Below are positions 56,663 through 64,000 of a stretch of DNA of 64,000 nt, one piece after another. Numbering within the stretch: the first letter of the stretch is position 1; each line of letters begins with the position of its first letter. Location of the stretch: assembly GCF_904849725.1 (NCBI RefSeq), contig NC_058519.1:104582881-104646880 (forward strand), in the 5' to 3' direction. The translations under genes were made by a program, and so were the position numbers. The notes under the pieces were generated by a model. That model did not search any database and was not told the origin of the DNA. It saw nothing but the letters and a program-made list of their open reading frames with translations. The stretch comes from Hordeum vulgare subsp. vulgare (Eukaryota; Streptophyta; Magnoliopsida; Poales; Poaceae).

Positions 56663-58277
56663 TACTAGATAGATCGCTAACCTCTGGAGGGGTTGGAATA
56701 TATAGAGTATCCTCACGTTATCATGGGTCGAGGATGCGCAAGGATAACCAAACCCCCAAACACTCCTCCTCGGGGTACTTGTCTCTTTGTGAATCTCCTA
56801 ACTAGATAAAGAGTTACTGATAATAAGTGCATGAGTTCTTCGGACTAATGCGAGTACTCGATTGTTGGCACTTCCACCATCCATATTTTGCTAGCCTCTT
56901 TGGTACCATGCATTGCCCTTTCTCATCTTGGGAGTTGGTGCATACTTCGCCGGTGCATCCAAACCCTTGGCATGATACACTCTGTCATCATAAGCCTCAT
57001 TATATCGTTCCTCAAAACAGCCACGATACCTACCTATTAAGGCATTTCCATAGCCTTTCCGAGATACATTGCCATGCAACATCCACCATCTCATGACTTG
57101 ATCTTCATGTCATACATGCTTTTTCTTGATCGAGGAGCCGCATGCTAGTTTGAATTTGCCCTTATTATTGCTAGATGACGCGCTAGTATCATTGCATATC
57201 CTGCTACACTAACAAAGGCATACATTTGCATACATCATGATAATTTTCATTTATCTTTATGTTGAGTACTTCTTATAAAGTGTGAAGATCTTCTTTTTAT
57301 TTCTTGTAAAATATAGAGTGTTGCCCTTAAGTGAGGAAAAGATCCCAAATAGGACAAATTAAAAGATCCCAAAAGAGGACACATGAAAAGATCCCAAAGA
57401 GGACAAATGAGAGATAAATAGAAAGAGCCAAAAAGGCCACAAAAAAAGGAAAGAAAAAAAGAGAGAGAATGGGGCAACACTACTATTCCTTTTGAAAGAT
57501 CCACACTCATACTCCATTGTTATATTTGTACTCCATAGAGATTATCATTCATGCATAACTATGTGGGGACCCTTACACTATAGAACTTGGCTTGTATATT
57601 CCAATGATGAGCCTCCTCAAATGATCTCTAGGTCTTCATGATCAAGCAAGTTGGATGCACCCCCACTAGTTCCATTGGAGAGCTTACCTTAGCTCATATG
57701 TGCATCCGTTGCATGGCAATCCCTACTCCTCACATCATATCTATCGTTTGGCTTTCTCTCGCCTATGATTGTCCTCATTAATGTGAGCCTTTCACACCTT
57801 TTTTTTGTCTTCCTTCCCCATCATTATTCTCTTTGCCATCATAAGTGCCAACATATCTTGCTCGCGCTCATCCATTGCATGAGTGCTCAAAGTCGAAAGG
57901 GAAAGGATCATTTTGACTTGTGCCTGACTAGTGGTCTCGGGATGAGTCAAAGTAAGATTCCAAAGGAGACCAAGTGTGAAGTTTTAGTAGACTGAGTTCT
58001 CAATTAAACTATATATTATTTTTATACTCTAAACCCATCTCCCATTTCTTGCACGCAAACACCATTTGGAGACATTCGAGTCACGGACAGCGAGAGCTCT
58101 TGCACCTTGATGTTCTTACTTTGCTAGTTTCAATACTAGATATAGACTCTTGCTTGTTATTGTCTTGACTTGAATTGCATATCTTACTTGCTTTACTTTG
58201 AAGTTCTTATGTGTGTGTTAGCATGTCACCACAGAAATTATGCTTGTTATCATTTACCTACTCAAGGATGAGCAGGA
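56663..58277 (+). other. Element F 3' region, part 2 (non-coding)
   Basis: It holds the block at about 56880-57110 that is conserved in A and B, and a short tandem repeat around 57345-57410 (units beginning AAAGATCCCAAA). Further on is sequence related to the region before the polypurine tract of A and B (about 57600-57730). The frames at 56827 and 57765 are not supported. Confidence 0.65.
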
Positions 58278-58294
58278 ATTAAGCTTGGGGATGT
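58278..58294 (+). other. Polypurine tract of F
   Basis: TTAAGCTTGGGGATGT directly precedes the 3' LTR start TGATACGTCCC. Confidence 0.82.
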
Positions 58295-59752
58295 TGATAC
58301 GTCCCAAACATATCTATAATTTCTGCTTGCTCCATGCAAGTTTTGGGTGATATTGCTATGTGTTTTGTACACTTTCATACCCTTTTCAACATATTTCGAC
58401 TAACCTACTAACTCAGTGCACCCAGTGCCAGTTTCTGTCTACTGATGTTTGTAAATTGCAGGTTTATACCCATATTTACACTGCCCAGAAAATTACACAA
58501 AATATATATCAAAAAACAGCATTCCAGAAGACTCCAGATTGCCGAAGGAGGGCCAGAGGGGGGCCACCAGGCTTCCAGGCGACCTGGTGGCGCGGCCTAC
58601 CCCCCGGCCGTGCAAGGAGGCCGCCTGCATGGGGCCCACCCCCTCTGGTGCCCTACCTTGGCTCCTATTTTTACTCCCGTGAAGGAAACCCTGATTCCAG
58701 AACCCTTTTCTCCAGAAGCAATTCCGATCTCCGCCGCCATCGCCAACAAGTTTCGGGGGACCAGAATTCCTGTGCTGACACCGTACCGGGACGGGGAAGT
58801 GCCCCCAGATTCAAGTCCATGGACCTTGCTTCCTCCCTCCATGAAGCGGGAGTAGTTCCTCCTCGGGGCTGAGGTCTTCTACAGTAGCTATGTAGTTAAT
58901 TCTCTCTCTCATGATGTGATCTTGATTGTGATCATGGGCTATGTTAATCTAGGGTGATCCCATGATGTTTCCCCTTCTTCTATGTATTGGATTGATGTAC
59001 TCACTTGATCTTATCTAGTATAATCCCCGAGACCATGGTGACATCAGTCTATTGGACATGGATTAGAAGAATATTTTCATGAGTGATTTCCTCTTTTGTG
59101 AATTGATTGAAGATATAGAGTCTCTTGGTGCTTGTCTTTGACTATCCTTGTGATACGTTGTGGTGATTGTGGTACTCCCTTTGGATGGCCGCGGTGACAT
59201 TGGGAAATCCATAGATGAGAACTACGAACTCTGAGGTGTGCTTTTGTAGCCCTACATAATTCTCGTCCTCTCTTGATCACAAAGGAATGACCTTCGAGTA
59301 CGTCTCCATTGAATGTTTTAGTGGAAATATCATGTGATTAGACTATGTTAATGTTGTTGGGAGTTGCCACTAGTGAAAGTATGAAGCCTAGGCCCTGTTT
59401 ATCACCATTGTTACACTATTTATGCTCACTTTTGTCACTTGCTACCTTTCTGCCATTTTTATTTCAGATTTACAATACCTTGTTTTACCATCCATATCAC
59501 TTGCCTTTTAACATCTCTTCGGCGAACTAGTGTACCTATACAACTGGCAATTGTATTAGGAATGTTGGGGACTCAAGAGACTTCTTGTATCTTAATTGCA
59601 GGGTTGCTTGAGAGAGACCATCTTCAACCTCTACTTCCCTGAGTTCGATAAACCTTAGGTCATCCACTTGAGGGAAATTGTTGCTGTCCTACAAACCTCT
59701 GCGCTTGGAGGCCCAACATAGTCTACAAGAATAGAAGCGTGCATAGACATCA
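58295..59752 (+). repeat. Element F 3' LTR (1458 bp)
   Basis: It starts TGATACGTCCCAAACA and ends CATAGACATCA. It is close to the 5' LTR with scattered substitutions and a few small indels. Confidence 0.9.
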
Positions 59753-60108
59753 ACAACACAATGGTTCATGCAGATACCCAACTATTCTCGAAAGGTGGAA
59801 TCTCTTTCCGATAAATTTTATCATTTGGGAGTACAAAATCATCTATCTTTGGAGTTGATAGATGTAGTGATCCACATGGATAGTGATCACATATCCATGT
59901 GGATCACTAGATTCAGACATATATGATTGATTTCAATGGAATCTCACTTCTGAATTGAAATGCAACATATATTGTGTAAAAATCAATATGTCACCATACG
60001 GCTTATTGTTGTCGATACATTTGGTACAACCGACGTAGTGAGTTCCTTATGCACAAGCATTACTCCTACAATTATGATTATCCATGTTTGTGTGTATGCG
60101 ATGACGAC
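59753..60108 (+). pseudogene. Copia RT remnant of G, continued after F
   Basis: Pieces such as V-Q-N-H-L-S-L-E-L-I-D-V-V resemble the V-Q-N-x-L-x-L-Q-L-M-D-V-V block of Copia reverse transcriptase, directly after the entry block at the left border of F. Stops break the frame from about 59925. The remnant is cut at 60108 by the hAT-like element. Confidence 0.65.
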
Positions 60109-60973
60109 TCAGCCTATGCAAAACCGAATTGAAAACCAAAAACCAAACCAAACCGAAATTTTGGTTTTTTCAGGTTTCATGTTCGATTTCAGTTTCCAAA
60201 TATGGAAACCCTTTAATATTCGTTTTTTTGGTTAGAAACCGAATATTTTCGGTTAAACCTAAATAACCGAAGTTTGCTTCGCAGTCTGTTGGACAACCAA
60301 AGATATGAGTTGTTTGTTCCCGTTAGCCCTCCTTTTATAGACGTCAAGCCATCTCATTGTTGCTCGCGGAGCAAGATGGGACTAAATGCTGAGCGTGGCT
60401 ACTGGCTAGCAGCCTAGCACATGAGCTGGAGGATGCGAGGCTTCGAGGCTTGTGCTTGGGCGATTGGGCCTCGTCGCCTGGGCCTGCGCTGCCTAGCGCA
60501 TGTGTGTTGTGGCTGAACTGCTGAAGGACGCTTGTGAGTCGCGGCCCAGCTAGAACGAGGACAACAGACACGTATTTTATGCAGCGTTGTGTGTCTCTCC
60601 TAGTCTCCTGGCATATTTTTTTTCACTAAAAAAACCTTGAGTCTACCTCATATATGCCTCGATCTGGCACATGCGTATGGTATACTGTATGCCACCAAAT
60701 CATATATGTCATATAAGAATTGAATCTACGTACACACTACACAAAAGAAAAAACTAACCTATATACACAGATTGAATCATGCGATAAGAGGTTATGTGTA
60801 GTTAAAAAATTCGCATCAACTTTGGTTATTTTGGTTATTACCAAAATCGAACCAAAATTAAATGGTTATTACAGAAACCGAACCGTACCTAGGTATAAAA
60901 CTGTATAAACCGAAGTATAAAAACCGTATAAACCAAACCGAATGAAATCGAAAAAACCGAATGCACAGGCTGA
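60109..60973. mobile_element. Probable non-autonomous hAT element, 8-bp TSD
   Basis: It is 865 bp. The ends are TCAGCCTATGCA and (complement of right end) TCAGCCTGTGCA. The flanks are ATGACGAC (60101-60108) and ATGATGAC (60974-60981), 7 of 8 identical. Both subterminal regions contain many AACCGAA/TTCGGTT motifs. The centre (60270-60720) is more GC-rich and holds no recognisable transposase. An 8-bp TSD and short TIRs fit hAT. Confidence 0.75.
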
Positions 60974-61735
60974 ATGATGACACATGTAATCATCTAAATG
61001 ACGGAGTTTAAAATGAAGAATTTGGGTAAACCAAAATACCGCTCGTTACTAGAACTTAAGCACCTTCATTCATACATTATGGTATACTATGTTTTCTATA
61101 TCCAAAATATATTGGAGAAATTCATTATGAACAAATCTTATCCATCCATAACTCTCATGGTAGTTCATTCTCTAAACGTAGATAAAGATCTATTTACACC
61201 AAGATATGATGGAAATGAGATATTGGGACTCAACGTTCCATAATGACATTGGATCCACCAAACACAATTGGTTGGGACTCAAGAATATATATCGATATCT
61301 CCAAAGGAATCAAACACCTTGTGCTGGTTTTCAGTTTTAGATAAATTTGGACGCCAATATCATTGGATACATCGATCAGATCCCTACTATGTTAGATCGT
61401 AGACAAGGTTGGTGTTCCTGCTAGGTGTGGTAGCCATCTCATGAGAGTCTTTGAAACAGACCTCGTGGTTACATCTACCAACCATTATCTCAAAGATATT
61501 GTTGCTTGTGTTACCTGGATGCAAACAGGTTATGTAGCAAGCAACATCACTATATTGCTCATCTTTCAAGTCAAATCATACAACAAACTTGTACATTTGT
61601 TCACAAAGTCTCTACCAACTTCGTTCCTGGAATTTGTTTTCAATGGCTTTGAGATATGCAAGAATCAGGGGTTTATCTTCCTGAATTATTCATGCTCAAT
61701 GCATCATATTATACTCTTTTTCCCTTCATGAGTTT
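60974..61735 (+). pseudogene. Copia RT-RNase H remnant of G
   Basis: The start T-E-F-K-M-K-N-L-G-K near 61000 corresponds to the T-E-F-E-M-K-D-L-G block of Copia RT, followed by M-V-V-H-S-L-N-V-D-K-D. Near 61590 L-V-H-L-F-T-K-S-L-P-T-S matches the L-A-D-x-F-T-K-x-L-P end of RNase H. Several stops and shifts make it non-functional. Confidence 0.75.
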
Positions 61736-62116
61736 ACTATACAGGTTCTCATAAGAGTTTTTAATGAGGTAATGTCAACACAAGACCATATTTCATTTTT
61801 CTGTTTTCCCCACTTGGTTTTTTTAAGAAAGTTCATAAAACATATTCATTGTCCTCTAAACTCTGTGAGTCTTCTCAGATTGAGTTAAAAGAGACAATAA
61901 CCAATATATGTTGCATCATTTCCCCTTTATTTTCTCACTGGTTTTACAAGAGTTTTAGCAACATATCAAACACAATACTCCTTACATTTTTCCCACAGGG
62001 TTTTTTCGAGGAGACTTACTGAAGTTGATGATGATGAACGTTATCAATGACAAACCAACTCGAAGGAGCTTTTATCAAGATGTTGATACTACATGGAAAA
62101 GTGTAGATTATGGGAG
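61736..62116 (+). other. Copia G 3' untranslated region
   Basis: It contains TTTTTC-CCACTTGG-type and CACTGGTTTTAC-type motifs, as in the 3' UTR of BARE-like elements, and a polypurine-like ATTATGGGAG just before the LTR. Confidence 0.55.
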
Positions 62117-62320
62117 TGTTAAGACTTAATTAACACATTTTAATTAAGGGTTAAATCTCCACTTACCAAACCATCATACAAAGAGATGCAACTCTTGTAA
62201 CTGTCGTGTCCCTTCGGATGTGCCCCTTCGGGGACTATAAATATGTAACTTGCCATCATCAATAGACATATTTTTGATGTCGAACAACTTAGACTTGTTT
62301 GTCGTGGGACGGCCCGAGTT
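62117..62320 (+). repeat. Copia G 3' LTR start, truncated
   Basis: It begins TGTTAAGACTTAATTAACAC after a polypurine-like stretch. A TATA-like CTATAAATAT at 62235-62244 would fit the LTR promoter. The LTR end is not found; the sequence passes into other fragments near 62320. Confidence 0.55.
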
Positions 62321-62419
62321 CTGGTTAGAGCATCCGCTCTTGCAAATCGCACACCTCAAACGCTTGTGGACGTGTCTGGGCGCGTCCACGAACACGGATT
62401 GTTCACGTCTTAAATAATA

Positions 62420-62485
62420 CCCCCTCCATCCGGAATTACTTGTCGCATAAATTGATAGAAATAAATATATCTAGAACTTGTCTTG
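62420..62485. mobile_element. Truncated Stowaway-like MITE fragment
   Basis: CCCCCTCCATCCGGAATTAC follows TA and resembles a Stowaway left end. The matching right end is absent, so the copy is truncated. Confidence 0.6.
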
Positions 62486-62489
62486 GTAG

Positions 62490-64000
62490 ATATAAATTGT
62501 CCAAATGATAGTAAACAACAGATGATGTTTGAAAATTATTATGCAACCTGTCTTGGCAGTACCTGAAGTGTTGATTTATTCTTATGTGTACTAACTTATC
62601 TCACGAGTACTTTCCGAGTTTTGTGTGGATGAAGTTTTTGAGAATAGGTGAAACCAAGATATGAGAGGATTGAACGAGATACAAAATATCAAGCTTGGGG
62701 ATGCCCAAGGCACCCCAAGTAAGTATTTCAAGAAGTCTCAAGCATCTAAGCTTGGAGATGCTACGCATCCCACCTCTCTTCATCAACAATTATCGGTTAG
62801 CCTATGTTGAGCCCAAATTTTTATTCGTTCACATGATGCGTCCTATTCTTGGAGTGCTATTTTCTTTTGCTTGATGTTTAAATAAAATACTCAGATCTGA
62901 AAATCTTTATTGAGAGAGATAGGAAGTCCTCACATAGCTACTTGATTGTTTGACTACTCATTGATCTTCACTTATATGTTTTGGAGTAGTTTTGTCATTT
63001 ACTCTCGTGCTTCACTTATATCCTATGAGTAAATGGTTGAATGAATTGAATATCATAAATCTCAGATTATATACATTTTATATGCTTATCCTATGGGGAG
63101 TAATGACTTTACATATAAGAAGTATAGGTGGTAGAATTTATTGAAACTTAGCAAACACCGCATTGTTCACTTGAACAATTCATGAAAGAATATTGAAGGA
63201 AGAGAGATTTCACATATAAATACACTATCTTGGAAATCTTCTATGATTATGAATACCCGTTAATTATTTTTCAAACTTGAGCAAATTAGTTGAAGTTGGA
63301 CAAGGAAGACAACGTAATGAGTTATTCTTGGGTATATTTGTATATAAGTTATTTTGTTATGGATCCTCCAACATGTGGTGCTTGCTTCCACCTCATACTA
63401 GCCAAAGCTTCCGCACCAAGTAGAAATACTACTTGTGCATCAAACACCCTTAAACCCAAAGTTGTTCCATATGAGTCCACCATAGCTACCTATATGTGGT
63501 ATTTACGTGCCGTTCGAAGTAAAATTGCATGTGCCAAACTCTAAACCTTCAAATAATATTCTGTTTTATATGCCCAAATCGCTCAATATAGTGACTAGGG
63601 GCTGTCAATATCTTCCATGCTAGGTGAGTTATTCTCACTATATGTGTTGGTTCACTATCATTCACGAGAAAGTGGCTGTCATTCGGGATGCCCAGTCCCA
63701 TGCTAAAAAAAATCAAATCAAAATATAATGAAACAAAACTCCCCAAGGATTGTTGTTTGTATGGACTGTACCCGTGGACTCGACTCGCCGTCGCGTGTGA
63801 TTGATTGGTGGAGGGGGAGTAAAAACTTTACCATTCTGTTTGGGAACCGCCTATAATGTATCTAGCATGGAAGATATCAAGATCTCTCGGTTTTTATGTT
63901 GACAATGAAAGCATACCGCTCAAAATTATTATTCGTGTCTGTTTTAAAAACATGAGCTCTGACACCTTTGCAAATCAATGCTTCCCGCTGCGAAGGGCCT
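62490..64000 (+). mobile_element. Element H: diverged 3' region of a Gypsy element (chimeric?)
   Basis: From about 62560 to 63390 it resembles the F 3' region, including the double polypurine-like motif (62691-62704 and 62748-62761). From about 63395 to the window end it resembles the family X 3' UTR (4500-5100). No coding frame is conserved. The 3' LTR would lie right of the window. Confidence 0.6.

Larger units (their letters stand above)
48059..59752 (+). mobile_element. Element F: non-autonomous LTR element, split by a CACTA transposon
   Basis: LTRs at 48059-49501 and 58295-59752, a tRNA-Asp primer site and a polypurine tract define the element. Without the CACTA insert it is about 6.6 kb. 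It carries one short broken ORF (49611-50302), no gag domain I recognise and no pol. The flanks are GCAGC (48054-48058) and ACAAC (59753-59757), which match at three of five positions, both differences being G/A. It sits inside the Copia RT of G. Confidence 0.88.

Overview
The window looks like intergenic repeat DNA from a large grass genome, most likely a Triticeae member (wheat, barley, Aegilops or a relative). I base this on LTRs of the TGATACGTCTCC type, tRNA-Asp primer sites, a CTCCCTCCGTTC Stowaway MITE and a CACTA element with TTTGCCGTC arms. I see no ordinary host gene, no rRNA or tRNA gene and no prokaryotic feature. Family names such as Sabrina or WHAM come to mind for some LTRs, but I could not verify them. 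I use neutral labels: family X (copies E1, E2, C), family Y (copies A, B and a solo LTR), F, G (a Copia element), D (a split LTR) and H (a 3' end).

Left part, 1-19115 (+): two family X elements are joined. E1 runs off the left edge. It has a protease end (1-507), a 1278-bp tandem duplication (795-3350) and the only fully open accessory ORF (ORF2, 2588-3655). Its 3' UTR is fused to an LTR lacking its start (5141-6585), then a primer-site leader, then a second truncated LTR (6703-7895). E2 follows, with a broken gag-pro (7974-10620), a broken ORF2 (12965-14027) and a 3' LTR (15985-19115). Two solo LTRs with perfect 5-bp target duplications sit inside E2 (11247-12791 and 16831-18357).

Middle, 19116-45988 (mostly -): family Y elements A (19116-26827) and B (26828-34771) each carry a gag-pro frame of exactly 692 codons, interrupted only by stop codons, and no pol. 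Each lacks the outer end of its left LTR by an amount that fits nesting: E1/E2 inside A's LTR, A inside B's LTR, and B inside a TGTCACGG-type LTR (D). D is split again by C (35352-45224), a complete family X element with matching LTRs and a GGCGA target duplication.

Right part, 45989-64000: a decayed Copia element (G) carries a Stowaway MITE (46399-46560), the LTR element F (48059-59752) and a probable non-autonomous hAT element (60109-60973). F is itself split by a CACTA transposon (51581-56662, TSD TAC) with a truncated TNP2-type transposase. The window ends in a diverged 3' region (H) that looks chimeric between the F/Y and X types.

The X, Y and F elements encode at most gag-pro, ORF2 or a short ORF. 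The only reverse transcriptase remnant is in dead Copia G. Any past mobility of X, Y and F must therefore have used enzymes supplied in trans.
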